A stretch of 32,044 nt of DNA from Candidatus Parabeggiatoa sp. nov. 2 (GCA_002085445.1 NBMI01000136.1:1-32044); one strand, 5' to 3'; counted from the first letter of the stretch, positions 1 through 7,531 are shown. Numbers and translations: made by a program. Notes: a model not told the origin generated them from the letters alone.

Positions 1-167
1 ACTTAGGCGCTAAACAAATACTACAAACTTAGGCGCTAAACAAATACTACAAACTTAGGCGCTAAACAAATACTACAAACTTAGGCGCTAAACAAATACT
101 ACAACCTACTACAAACTTAGGCGCTAAACAAATACTACAAACTTAGGCGCTAAAGCACCTACTACAA
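1..167. repeat. 26-bp tandem array (REP-family derived)
   Basis: Six units of about 26 bp, each running from ACTTAGGCGCTAAA to TACTACAA. Four are exact at 1-104, a 10-bp partial unit lies at 105-114, then come one exact unit and a last variant at 141-167 with GCACC in place of the usual middle. Read on the other strand, units start TTGTAGTA and end GCGCCTAAG, the same ends as the interspersed TTTGTAGTAGGCGAT repeat found elsewhere in the window, so the array is probably an expanded derivative. Most units have lost one half of the hairpin stem; the last one still pairs, with a G-U wobble. The array runs off the left edge of the window. Confidence 0.9.
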
Positions 168-384
168 ACTTAGGTCGTTTATCCGCGTAATTCGTTGTAC
201 TTACTTAACCGTGAAAACGGGAATGCGCCCGTTCAGAGTTTGTAGTAGGCGATTCATCGCCTAAGCCTCTGAAAAATAATGATAAATAACCTACGACAAA
301 CGGCCCACTATCCTTAACATTGACGTTCTACAGTGGTTCCCACGTTCACAAAGGAACCCATTCTTTGGACTCCGGCCGGCCAAA
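168..384. repeat. Non-coding repeat mosaic with one REP copy
   Basis: No gene seen. The stretch at about 174-229 is a diverged copy of a module found twice at 13462-13767. A hairpin repeat of the TTTGTAGTAGGCGAT class lies at 239-264. A GGTTCCCAC...GGAACCCA palindromic module lies near 333-360. The palindromic repeat CCAAACTAAAGTTTGG sits at about 380-395, overlapping the 3' end of the nucleoside hydrolase gene. Confidence 0.7.
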
Positions 385-1491
385 CTAAAGTTTGGACTCC
401 GGCTTATATCTACACGGTGCTTTTTTAACAAGCGCCTTAAAATCCTCCGTCAAAATAGCGAGGAGGTTAGTTTCATCCACGTCCAAGGCCACCCACGCAT
501 TGGCCCCCGTTTTGGCACCATGCCGATCATCAAACAGTGTTTGCCCGGTTGAGTACAATCCTTGTGTCTCTACACGAACTTGGGCGCGACGAAATTGAAG
601 CGTTTCGGGATAGAATAAATAAGCCAGTGTACTGGCATCATGCACGATAAAACGAATTTTTCCGTCGGTTGCTCTGAACATCTGGGCAGTTTTAAACATA
701 AACTCACTGAGTTGATTGATAAATAGAGCGAGTTCACTTTGGGGAGCCACGGCAAGGATCGCATTCGCTTGCGCTTTGCCGAACAGAATTTGATGCGTTA
801 TGTCAAGCGGCATCACCACAATGTCATCCCGACTCGCAAACACTTTAGCCGCCGCTTCGGGATTACAATAGATGTTAAATTCCGCGTGAGAGCTAATATT
901 TCCCCGGCGATGAAAGGCTCCGCCCATAATAACGACTTCCTTAGCTTTGGCGAGAATGCCAGGACTTTTTTCTTCAGCCGCCGCGAGGTTGGTTAAAGGC
1001 CCTATCGCAACCAGCGTAATTTCACCAGGCGCAGTCTTGAGCTTCTCAATAATGATGTCGTCAGCACGGCGAGCTTCGTCGAAGTTGTGAGGAGGTTTAG
1101 GCAACGTTTGTGACAAGTTACCCATGCCGTCGGCACCGTGAATATGCGGTGCTCCTTTACACTTCCGCTCCTTGAGTGGCACCGAGCGTCCCACTTCTAC
1201 TGCGTCAAAACCGCCCAGGGTGAGGATTTTACTGGCATTAGCGAAGGTGTACTTACTTTGCACATTCCCTTCCACCGTGGTAACGGCCACGATTTCGGCA
1301 ACGCGTTGTTTAGCCAAGCTTTGTAGCCACAACAAGGCAAACACGTCATCACCACCCGGATCGGTATCCAAAAGGATTTTGATGGGCGGCCGCTTATCGG
1401 GCGTGTCACCAGCTTGGGTTGCCAAAGCGGTTAGACTTAGCATGATACCTGTTAGGATGAATAAAATAGATCGCATGAGTTCATGACTCAT
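385..1491 (-). CDS. Exported inosine-uridine-preferring nucleoside hydrolase
   Basis: Predicted to hydrolyse the N-glycosidic bond of ribonucleosides (purine/pyrimidine salvage), after export. The family Ca-binding motif DTDPGGDD is at residues 42-49, the MGGAF strand is in the middle, and a later VHDAST gives the usual His-Asp pair. The first ~27 residues form a signal peptide (hydrophobic run, then ATQA), so the enzyme is probably periplasmic. The start at 1491 was chosen because GGAG lies 9 nt upstream; an in-frame ATG at 1506 overlaps that ribosome-binding site and would add five residues. At about 368 aa it is slightly longer than the cytoplasmic family norm of ~310-340, explained by the leader. 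The last codons run into a palindromic repeat, so the extreme C-terminus may be repeat-derived. Stand-alone gene flanked by repeats. Substrate preference is not deducible. Confidence 0.9.
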   Translation of the reverse strand: MSHELMRSILFILTGIMLSLTALATQAGDTPDKRPPIKILLDTDPGGDDVFALLWLQSLAKQRVAEIVAVTTVEGNVQSKYTFANASKILTLGGFDAVEVGRSVPLKERKCKGAPHIHGADGMGNLSQTLPKPPHNFDEARRADDIIIEKLKTAPGEITLVAIGPLTNLAAAEEKSPGILAKAKEVVIMGGAFHRRGNISSHAEFNIYCNPEAAAKVFASRDDIVVMPLDITHQILFGKAQANAILAVAPQSELALFINQLSEFMFKTAQMFRATDGKIRFIVHDASTLAYLFYPETLQFRRAQVRVETQGLYSTGQTLFDDRHGAKTGANAWVALDVDETNLLAILTEDFKALVKKAPCRYKPESKL

Positions 1492-1506
1492 ATCAGTTTT
1501 CTCCAT

Positions 1507-2071
1507 TGTGGATGATTAAGCGCGTCTAACTCAAAGAAATCAGATTTCTTGAAGAAATCAGATTTCTGGCCTAAACCGCCAAGTAATCGCATTACTTGGA
1601 GGCTTTATTATAGGGCCATACTTTAATTTGACAACATCCAAAGAAATCAGATTTCTTGAAGAAATCTGATTTGATTTCTCACCTAGCTCAAGAAATCCGA
1701 TTTTTTGGAAAAATAGGATTTCTATGCAACCTTTAGTTTGACAGCATTCAAAGTGTTTTATGGCCCACAAATCAGATTGCTCAAATAGCCACGCAAAATT
1801 TGTCAAAGAAATCCGATTTTTTGGAAAAATCGGATTTCTATGCAACATCCGGAGTCCAAGATTTATCTTGGACGTCTAACTGTCCTCACTCCAAGATTTA
1901 TCTTGGACGTCTATCCACTCAAAGAAATCCGATTTTTTGGAAAAATAGGATTTCTATGCAACCTTTAGTTTGACAACATTCAAAGTGTTTTATGGCCCAC
2001 AAATCAGATTGCTTAAATAGCCACGCAAAATTTGTCAAATAAATCCGATTTTTTGGAAAAATCGGATTTCT
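1507..2071. repeat. Composite hairpin/GGGCCATA repeat block
   Basis: No gene. Two repeat families alternate. (a) A ~34-bp hairpin of the form AAGAAATCCGATTTTTTGG plus its complement occurs at about 1535-1568, 1643-1671, 1690-1724, 1805-1840, 1921-1955 and 2037-2071. (b) A ~80-bp repeat containing TTTGACAACATTCAAAG and TATGGCCCACAAATCA occurs at about 1727-1806 and 1957-2038, with a partial copy near 1610-1640. The palindrome CCAAGATTTATCTTGG occurs twice near 1857-1910. Minus-strand reading frames through these copies give near-identical peptides (LWAIKHFECCQTK), but that reflects repeat identity rather than a protein. Confidence 0.85.
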
Positions 2072-2073
2072 CA

Positions 2074-2367
2074 CATAGAATTTCTTGTCTGAAAGTTTTC
2101 GTTTCAATTTCTTAATGCCCTGAGATATCCACGTATTTGAACACGTTGCCGTTTCACCCGCGATAATGATTTCTCGTTGACACTGATGGCATTGTTGAGA
2201 GGCACCTCTGCGGCGCTTTCCTAATACTGAGTGAATTTCCAATGAGGTTATTTCGGAAATGGATATTTCGTTGCCTACGGTTGTATAAATTGATTATAGT
2301 AGGACGGTTTCTTGGGTTCAAATAACAAATAATAAGTATCGGTATCAAGTAAGAAAGGAGTAGGCAT
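2074..2367 (-). pseudogene. PIN-domain (VapC-like) toxin remnant, frameshifted and truncated
   Basis: Translation from the ATG at 2367 gives MPTPFLLDTDTYYLLF and EPKKPSYYNQFIQP, then a stop. The +1 frame continues with GNEISISEITSLEIHSVLGK and onward to RKLSDKKFYV. Joined, this is the start of a PIN-domain RNase toxin: an LLDTD first strand with its acidic residue, then the conserved SEIT...LE helix. The C-terminal half with the remaining acidic residues is missing; the frame runs into a hairpin repeat at 2071. It starts 12 bp after the receiver-domain gene stop, so the two may once have formed a bicistron. What is seen is one frameshift plus truncation; the VapC-like call is inferred from the motif pattern. 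Confidence 0.7.
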
Positions 2368-2379
2368 TTTTGAACGCTC

Positions 2380-2874
2380 CTAAGTCGATGCCTTTTCAAA
2401 GAACATTCCTTCAGGGAGTGCTTCGAGTAAACGGGAACGCTGTGCCTCAGAAAAAGGTGCTAATCTCGCTTTCACCTGTTCCACTGTTTCCAGTAACTCG
2501 GTGTCTGTACCCTTATTGATGTATCCATCCACACCCAGATTGATTAACTTTTTCAGCAAAGGGGGTACTTGATAATTGGTATAAACAATCACCTCGACAT
2601 ACGGATCGAGGCGTCTAATGCCTTCAAGCACTTGATCTCCCGAAATATAGGGTAATTGGAGCTCCAACAGAATCAGATCGAATGGGTGCTTTTCCAATTG
2701 AGCCAGTGCCGATTTGCCATCGGTTTGCCACACCACATCAATTTGTTCCGATTCCAATGTTTTTTTTAGCCGTGTCCCGATATTTTCTTCCTTTTCGTTT
2801 GTAGTAGGCGATTTATCGCCTAAGCGTTTTTCGTTTGTAGTAGGCGATTCATCGCCTAAGCGTTCAAAGTTCAT
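2380..2874 (-). CDS. Degenerate response-regulator receiver domain with repeat-derived N-terminus
   Basis: Residues ~30-145 resemble a CheY-like receiver: helix 1 (ENIGTRLKKTLE), strand 3 FDLILLELQLP, the conserved Thr in VYTN (T99) and the conserved Lys in YINKG (K121). Two key features are absent. The phosphoacceptor Asp is replaced by Glu (E71). Strand 1 with its acidic pair, expected just before EENIG, is replaced by a sequence encoded by two REP repeats in frame, giving RLGDESPTTNEK and RLGDKSPTTNEK (36-nt period). The ~30-residue C-terminal tail has no recognised domain. Phosphorylation by a kinase is therefore unlikely. It may be a pseudogene, or a decayed partner of the PIN gene that follows within 12 bp. 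The start codon lies between REP copies and has no convincing ribosome-binding site. Confidence 0.6.
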   Translation of the reverse strand: MNFERLGDESPTTNEKRLGDKSPTTNEKEENIGTRLKKTLESEQIDVVWQTDGKSALAQLEKHPFDLILLELQLPYISGDQVLEGIRRLDPYVEVIVYTNYQVPPLLKKLINLGVDGYINKGTDTELLETVEQVKARLAPFSEAQRSRLLEALPEGMFFEKAST

Positions 2875-3066
2875 AGTTCGTAGTAGGCGATTTATCGCCT
2901 AACCGTTTTTCGTTTGTAATGCGAATTACGAGTTAAATTGAATCTTATAAAATCAATAACTTATAAAAACATTGTCATTAACAGTTATTTTATAATTCCT
3001 TATTCATTATACATTTTTCATTTTTCATTTTTCATTCGCATTTGTAGTAGGCGATTTATCGCCTAA
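2799..3066. repeat. Cluster of four REP-type hairpins
   Basis: Copies of TTTGTAGTAGGCGATT followed by TATCGCC or CATCGCC and TAA lie at about 2800-2825, 2832-2861, 2878-2903 and 3040-3066. The stem is GGCGAT/ATCGCC. The first two lie inside the receiver-domain reading frame. The last abuts the 3' end of the DUF4058 gene. Between 2905 and 3035 is AT-rich sequence with TTTTTCATTTTTCATT repeats and no gene. Confidence 0.85.
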
Positions 3067-3075
3067 CGACGCTCG

Positions 3076-3711
3076 CTAATCTGGATCAGGCCGCAACAAC
3101 GGTACTGGCAACACCGGCAATGATTCACGCAGTTTGATCGGCCAAACTTCACAATCTGGCCGTTGATAAGTTCTACTAACCATCGCCAAGTAATCTGTTT
3201 TCGGTAAACCCACTAAAGGTATCCTCGCACCCTGTCGTAGTAAGTCAATTTCCACTAAATGGACATCCGAGTCATAGAAATGAAACAATTTATTATTGTA
3301 CTGTTTATTGCTAGGCGATAGCAATTCAATCACGGTCACCAATTCATCACCTTCAATTCGTTTAACATAAATACTAGTGAGGCGAGTTGGGAACGGTTCT
3401 GGGAACTTTAAGTGCAACGGTGCCGGTGCTATCGCGGCCGCTGTCGCCGTATTTTCTGCAACGACTGTATCGCCATTATCCATTAAATTATCCCATTCCG
3501 TTTCAGTAACCGCTACATCAGGCACGGCACTGATGGGATTATGGTTGTGATCATCAATCACCAGTTTAGTTTCCAATTCAGCGACATATCGCGGTGGCAA
3601 CCGTGACGATATTTGTTCACGAAATAGACTTTTCAAGGTATTATGAACATCAGCCCATAAACTAGGCGATTCAAGATAGGGATCCATACCGGGGAAAGGT
3701 GAATGGGGCAT
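3076..3711 (-). CDS. DUF4058 family protein, probably C-terminally truncated
   Basis: The N-terminus MPHSPFPGMDPYLE is the signature of the DUF4058 family, whose function is unknown and which is common in cyanobacteria and large sulfur bacteria. Further family features are VIELLSPSNK and SDVHLVEIDLLR. The start at 3711 was chosen because it begins at the family's usual first residues and has GGAG 9 nt upstream; a longer in-frame start at 3750 would add 13 residues. Two oddities: the segment between SPSNK and DSDVHL is shorter than I expect for the family, and the protein ends at RPDPD, where relatives usually continue for tens of residues. The stop lies only ~10 bp from a REP hairpin, so repeat insertion or deletion may have removed the C-terminus. 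It may still be expressed; a role cannot be assigned. Confidence 0.8.
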   Translation of the reverse strand: MPHSPFPGMDPYLESPSLWADVHNTLKSLFREQISSRLPPRYVAELETKLVIDDHNHNPISAVPDVAVTETEWDNLMDNGDTVVAENTATAAAIAPAPLHLKFPEPFPTRLTSIYVKRIEGDELVTVIELLSPSNKQYNNKLFHFYDSDVHLVEIDLLRQGARIPLVGLPKTDYLAMVSRTYQRPDCEVWPIKLRESLPVLPVPLLRPDPD

Positions 3712-3797
3712 GGTATTTTTCTCCAATCGTTTTATCAGTGTGGGTTTCACCTCGCGGTGATTTCGTATCGCGCTTGGGTGTTTAAGCTACCACGGCT

Positions 3798-4500
3798 TAA
3801 AGAAATCCGATTTCTTCAAGAAATCGGATTTCTGGCCGACAATAGCATCACTTGGAAACTTCATTATAGGGCCATACTTTAGTTTGACAACATTCAAATT
3901 ATTTTATGGCCCACAAACCATAAGGCCCAAATAGCCACGCAAAAATTGTCAAAGTGTCAAAGAAATCCGATTTTTTGGAAAAATCGGATTTCTATGCAAC
4001 CTTTAGTTTGACAACATTCAAAAGATTTTATGGCCCACAAATCAGATTGCTCAAATAGCCACGCAAAATTTGTCAACTAACATTATCAACAAGGCTTTAC
4101 AAAAATGTTTTTATTCCTAACGGGGCTTTTGTTTACAGATATACTTATGCACCTTCTTAAAAAAAAAGTGCAATGGCCTTCTTATATAGCAGATATTTTA
4201 GTCAAAAAAATAAATCCGAGTTATCGAACTTGATTCAGATTTTAGGCAAAAAAAAACCGCCAAGGTTTAGAAACCTTAGCGGCTTTTTCCAGTCAAAGAA
4301 ATCCGAAGAAATCCGATTTCTTGAAGAAATCGGATTTCTCACCTGGCTAGATCAAGAAATCCGATTTTTTGGAAAATCGGATTTCTCAAACCTTTAGTTT
4401 GACAGCATTCAAAGTGTTTTATGGCCCACAACTCATAAGGCCCAAATAGCCACGCATTTATCAAAGAAATCCGATTTCTTGAAAAAATTGGATTTCTATG
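3798..4500. repeat. Composite hairpin/GGGCCATA repeat block
   Basis: No gene is supported here. Hairpins of the AAGAAATCCGATT family lie at about 3800-3834, 3960-3994, 4295-4340, 4353-4386 and 4463-4498. The TTTGACAACATTCAAA / TATGGCCC repeat lies at about 3868-3958, 3997-4078 and 4388-4462. The copy at 3868 is the fullest, starting AGGGCCATACTTTAG and ending with the inverse TTTTATGGCCC. Open frames across this block are made of repeats. Confidence 0.85.
4248..4288. terminator. Bidirectional intrinsic terminator-like hairpin
   Basis: CCGCCAAGGTTT at 4257-4268 pairs with AAACCTTAGCGG at 4271-4282 across a two-base spacer (the real loop will be larger, with one mismatch). It is followed by five T and preceded by nine A, so it could terminate transcription in either direction. 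The right half recurs with its T-run at about 4898-4920, just upstream of the cysteine-rich gene, where the left half is missing. Confidence 0.65.
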
Positions 4501-4569
4501 CAGCCCAACTGTAGGAATGATGGGTTTCGCACAATGCTCTACCCATCTACGCACGCACACTGGTTAGTC

Positions 4570-4878
4570 TTAAAAGCAGTGCTTTATAACACCCCAAACA
4601 CTAGCTATGGACAGCCCGCAAGTAAAAGCTGCTGTACCAACGGCTGCTGTACAAGCTGCTGTTGCAACTCCAGCCGTGCAACCAGGACAAGTGATTGTCG
4701 TACCGCACGCTGCTACAGCTGTTCCGAGGGCAGTTGGACAAGCAGAAGCTCCAAGCCAACTAACGCTGAGATGTACGCCACAGAACGTAATGTCTTTGGC
4801 ATTAGCCATCGGAGAGAGAGCCAAAGTTATTGCCAACGCTAAAGCCGTTGCATAACGGGTGTATTTTGAACGTTTCAT
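4570..4878 (-). CDS. Exported Cys/Ala/Gly-rich small protein (8 mature cysteines)
   Basis: 102 aa, no family recognised. Residues 1-27 form a clear Sec signal peptide: basic MKRSKYTR, a hydrophobic ALALAITLALS core and an ANA cleavage site. The predicted mature 75 residues are very hydrophobic, rich in Ala, Gly and Thr, with few charges and eight Cys (33, 47, 58, 64, 67, 76, 87, 101), including CPGC. An even cysteine count after export suggests disulfides. The composition recalls some hydrophobic bacteriocin-like peptides, but no homology is claimed. A ribosome-binding site GAGG lies 9 nt upstream. No immunity or transport gene is adjacent. Two further exported cysteine-rich genes follow the same orientation upstream, at 5541 and 6224. 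Both strands are open here; the minus frame is preferred for its signal peptide and ribosome-binding site. Confidence 0.7.
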   Translation of the reverse strand: MKRSKYTRYATALALAITLALSPMANAKDITFCGVHLSVSWLGASACPTALGTAVAACGTTITCPGCTAGVATAACTAAVGTAAFTCGLSIASVWGVIKHCF

Positions 4879-4959
4879 AAGTATTATCCTCAGTTGAGTT
4901 TAGAAACCTTGGCGGTTTTTATAAGTCAAACAGTTGTTTAGACAAGCCCATACTTTAAA

Positions 4960-5240
4960 TTTAAAACACCGCCGCTACATTTCACGAGTGATCCAATATA
5001 GAGTCATTATCTCATTGGTGCCACAACTCGTGACAATATCTCCAAAAAACCTTGTATGACTTTTACATTGACTAGATACTTTAAAAAAGCTCAAAACCTC
5101 TCACGAATGTTCCGATATAAATCCATCATAGCATTGGTATCTGAACTCGTGACAAACATATTTATTTATCGTTGTGACATATCAGACTGATCCGATATAA
5201 ATTCATTATCTCATTGGTATCCGAACTCGTGACAAAAACA
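4960..5240. repeat. TCACGAGT/ACTCGTGA-ended repeats
   Basis: Three ~55-bp units at about 4980-5037, 5099-5155 and 5180-5237. Each runs from CACGAGT or a variant, through GATATAAATTCATTATC and CATTGGT, to AACTCGTGACAA. The ends are inverted (TCACGAGT versus ACTCGTGA), so each unit can fold. The same units recur at 7040-7520. No gene is present between 4879 and 5540 apart from this and the following element. Confidence 0.75.
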
Positions 5241-5250
5241 AATATCTCCC

Positions 5251-5401
5251 TTACCACCTATCAGTTTTCAAATCCTCAACACAGAGAGGAACTACACGGA
5301 GTTTCACAGAGATTTCCGTTAAGAGATGGCTCTGTGTGACTCTGTGGTTCTGAAGTGAACTCCGTGTTAAATAATGACTTTTACAAACTGATAGGTGGTA
5401 A
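5251..5401. mobile_element. MITE-like element with 17-bp perfect inverted termini
   Basis: The 151-bp element starts TTACCACCTATCAGTTT (5251-5267) and ends with its exact reverse complement (5385-5401). The interior contains inverted modules around CACGGAGTTTCACAGAG and CTCTGTGTGACTCTGTGG. It codes for nothing. Related termini occur at 7532 (one end only) and at 15900-16073, so this is a dispersed family. No transposase with these ends is in the window. Confidence 0.8.
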
Positions 5402-5540
5402 AAACTATCTCCAAAAAACCTTGTATGATTTTTACATTGACTATATACTATTAAAAAGTACGCGCTAATCATCTCAATGTTGGTTCCCACATTCTACGTG
5501 GGAACCCATTCATGGACGCTCCGCGTGAGGCCGGCATTAA

Positions 5541-5849
5541 TTAGAAACCAGTACAACTCATTTTGCAGTTGAGGAAATTCAATTTAATACATGACGGTTG
5601 GAGCATTGCGATGGGGTTGTATGGCGAACCCGGCATTCCCCGGCAGAACAGGTTGTCTACCGAAGGACTAGAATGGCTCAGGCGGCATAAAGGAGAAGAT
5701 TCTTCCTGACAAATCTCTTCTAAACACTGAATCAGACAAGTGCGAAAGACGAGGTTATCAGAAGCAAAAGTGGGTGTGGCCGAGGTAAGTAAAGCGATAC
5801 CAAGCGATATCGTTAAAAAACCTGTTTTACTCAGTGACTTCAGTTTCAT
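5541..5849 (-). CDS. Exported small protein with CX3C pairs (8 mature cysteines)
   Basis: 102 aa, no recognised family. Residues 1-29 form a Sec signal peptide (MKLKSLSKTGF, hydrophobic core, TPTFA cleavage site). The mature part has eight Cys (38, 42, 47, 55, 69, 87, 95, 99), including CLIQC near the start and CKMSC at the end, two CX3C motifs. Paired CX3C motifs occur in helical-hairpin disulfide proteins, but similarity by spacing alone is weak. GGAG lies 10 nt upstream of the ATG. It is the middle one of three same-strand genes for exported cysteine-rich proteins, separated from its neighbours by repeats rather than forming a tight operon. Function unknown. Confidence 0.7.
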   Translation of the reverse strand: MKLKSLSKTGFLTISLGIALLTSATPTFASDNLVFRTCLIQCLEEICQEESSPLCRLSHSSPSVDNLFCRGMPGSPYNPIAMLQPSCIKLNFLNCKMSCTGF

Positions 5850-5928
5850 AATTAACTGACTCCTTTAGCATTTTAGACGAGGTTGTCAACTTCGTCTGGC
5901 TGGAAAAAAACAACGTTTGACAAGGGCC

Positions 5929-6040
5929 ATACTTTAGTTTGACAACATTCAAAGTGTTTTATGGCCCACAAATCATAAGGCCCAAATAGCCACGCAAAAA
6001 TTGTGAAATAAATCCTATTTTTTGGAAAAATCGGATTTAT
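5929..6040. repeat. GGGCCATA repeat plus hairpin
   Basis: A near full-length copy of the dispersed repeat begins GGGCCATACTTTAG, contains the inverse TTTTATGGCCC, and ends at about 6007. A copy of the AAGAAATCC-type hairpin follows, altered at its first half (AAATCCTATTTTTTGG). Confidence 0.8.
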
Positions 6041-6133
6041 TAAGTACCCGTGCAGGTATTTAAAAAGAATAAATATAACAAAAACAACAACTTTCGTATA
6101 AAAAATTCCTTTAAACTCTTGCACGGGTACTTA
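6041..6133. mobile_element. Small inverted-repeat element, 93 bp
   Basis: TAAGTACCCGTGCA at 6041-6054 is matched exactly by its reverse complement at 6120-6133. The AT-rich interior codes for nothing. A related end (GGACGGGTACTTTT) occurs near 13850, so this may be a dispersed MITE. Confidence 0.6.
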
Positions 6134-6223
6134 GCTGAACAGATATCGTAGGTTGGTTCGACAAAAGGAAGTCCAACAAATGTTGGAGTTCAAAAATGAA
6201 CGAAAACCTACGCGCTTGGCTTG

Positions 6224-6568
6224 TTACTTACATCTTTGAGCCACAGATTTTATGAAGCTAGAGCTTCCTTCTTTAAGGATATAATTAAAAATATCACGCC
6301 AATTTTTGAGGAAAGTGCCAGCAAAACCCGAACAGCCGGAAGGTCTACAGCTACATGGGTTTTTTCTGTTTGCATCTACACATTTTATCATGGCTTCAAG
6401 GACGGAAACATCAGATGCAAGCGCGGGTACCAGCGAACCGAAGTAATACTGGTTTCTGCCATCGACAGCACTACAGAAACCAACATAGGCATACGCAGAA
6501 GATGAAAGCACCATGTTGTATCCAATACATACAAGTAGAAAAAGCGTTGTTTTCCATTTCATGTTCAT
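6224..6568 (-). CDS. Exported small cysteine-containing protein (6 mature cysteines)
   Basis: About 114 aa from the ATG at 6568, chosen because GAGG lies 11 nt upstream and the signal peptide begins there; a start at 6604 would add 12 residues before it. Residues 1-27 form a signal peptide ending SSAYA. The mature protein has six Cys (32, 63, 72, 74, 79, 113), including the compact CSCRPSGC, and an aromatic/basic C-terminal helix (FLKNWRDIFNYIL). No family recognised. It shares orientation, size, leader and even-cysteine content with the genes at 4570 and 5541, but no alignable mature sequence. Secretion is well supported; function is unknown. Confidence 0.7.
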   Translation of the reverse strand: MNMKWKTTLFLLVCIGYNMVLSSSAYAYVGFCSAVDGRNQYYFGSLVPALASDVSVLEAMIKCVDANRKNPCSCRPSGCSGFAGTFLKNWRDIFNYILKEGSSSFIKSVAQRCK

Positions 6569-6712
6569 AAAATAGTTTTCCTCAAATGTCAGATGGTAGA
6601 ACATTGTGAACCCAATCAGTTTATGCTCAATAATGAATGAAATTTAGCTTTGTTCTACCAACCCATCACTTATTTCAAGTAAAAAAAACGATTTGGTTCC
6701 CACGTTTTACCT

Positions 6713-6908
6713 CAATGCCATTAAGTTAAGGAACTCTTTGATTTTGCTATATTTTTTTTGTTAAAACGCCCGATCGTGCCATATTTTTATCTAGGGGTGG
6801 GGTCCTAAGTCATTGTTTTTATTGAAAGTAAAAAATCGGGTACCCCACCCTAACACACACAAAAACTGACTAAAAATCAATAGGTTAGATATTAACTTAA
6901 TGGCATTG
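6713..6908. mobile_element. MITE with 17-bp inverted termini and 11-bp target duplication
   Basis: CAATGCCATTAAGTTAA at 6713-6729 is the exact inverse of 6892-6908. The element is flanked by an identical ACGTTTTACCT at 6702-6712 and 6909-6919. Removing the element and one copy restores a module of the form GGTTCCCACG...GGGAACCC seen elsewhere in the window (about 333 and 5483). The 196-bp interior codes for nothing and contains the near-complementary GGGGTGGGGT / ACCCCACCC. The same terminus appears at the inner ends of the inverted repeats around the BrnT/BrnA genes (18671 and 19440). Confidence 0.85.
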
Positions 6909-7034
6909 ACGTTTTACCTGGGAACCCCCTTTTTGAAGAACGCTCTGCGCCCGGTAAACCGCAGTTCTAAATAAAAACGACTGCTGTTGCTGCGGTTTCC
7001 AACAGCATGTTACACCTATGAAAAATTAAAACAC

Positions 7035-7527
7035 CGTCGTTACATTTCACGAGTGATCCGATATAAATTCATTATCTCATTAGTGCCACAACTTGTGACA
7101 AAGGTGACTTTTTGTTTTCGAGTAACACGATATAAATCCATCATAGCATTGCTATCTGAACTCGTGACTACAAGGATTGTATATAAGAAAGGATTTTTAG
7201 AAACGAGCCGATTTTTATTTTATGCTTTAAGTTATCATAGCATTGGCACCTGAACTCGTGACTACAAGGATTGTATATTTTTGATTTTATGCTTTAAGCC
7301 TTCATAGCATCTGTGTCTGAACTTGTAACTACAAGGATTGTATATAAGAAAGGATTTTTAGAAATGAGCCGATTTTGATTTGATGCTTTAAGTCATCATA
7401 GTATTGGTGTCTGAACTCGTGACTACAAGGATTGTATATAATAAGGGATTTTGGAAACGAGCAGATTTTGATTTCATGCTTTAAGCCATCATACCATTGG
7501 TGTCTGAACTCGTGACAAAAAAATCTC
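7035..7527. repeat. ~94-bp tandem array of ACTCGTGA units
   Basis: Two units of the 55-bp type lie at 7045-7170. A tandem series then follows in which CTCGTGACTACAAGGATTG (or a variant) recurs near 7160, 7254, 7321 and 7415, with the closing ACTCGTGAC near 7508. Spacing is about 94, 67, 94 and 94 bp. Each unit contains a TTTATGCTTTAAG stretch and CATTGGTGTCTGAACTCGTG. No coding potential is supported on either strand. Confidence 0.8.
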
Positions 7528-7531
7528 TCCC

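Noticed and set aside
4607-4855. Plus-strand open frame (MDSPQVKAAVPTAAVQAAVA...) opposite the cysteine-rich gene
   Set aside because: Mirror of the Ala/Gly/Thr-rich minus-strand coding sequence; no ribosome-binding site or leader, while the minus frame has both.
1558-6124. Several minus-strand open frames sharing the peptide LWAIKHFECCQTKG (about 1558-1848, 1919-2242, 4339-4560, 5873-6124)
   Set aside because: All coincide exactly with the dispersed hairpin/GGGCCATA repeats, lack ribosome-binding sites, and differ by frame-breaking indels between copies.
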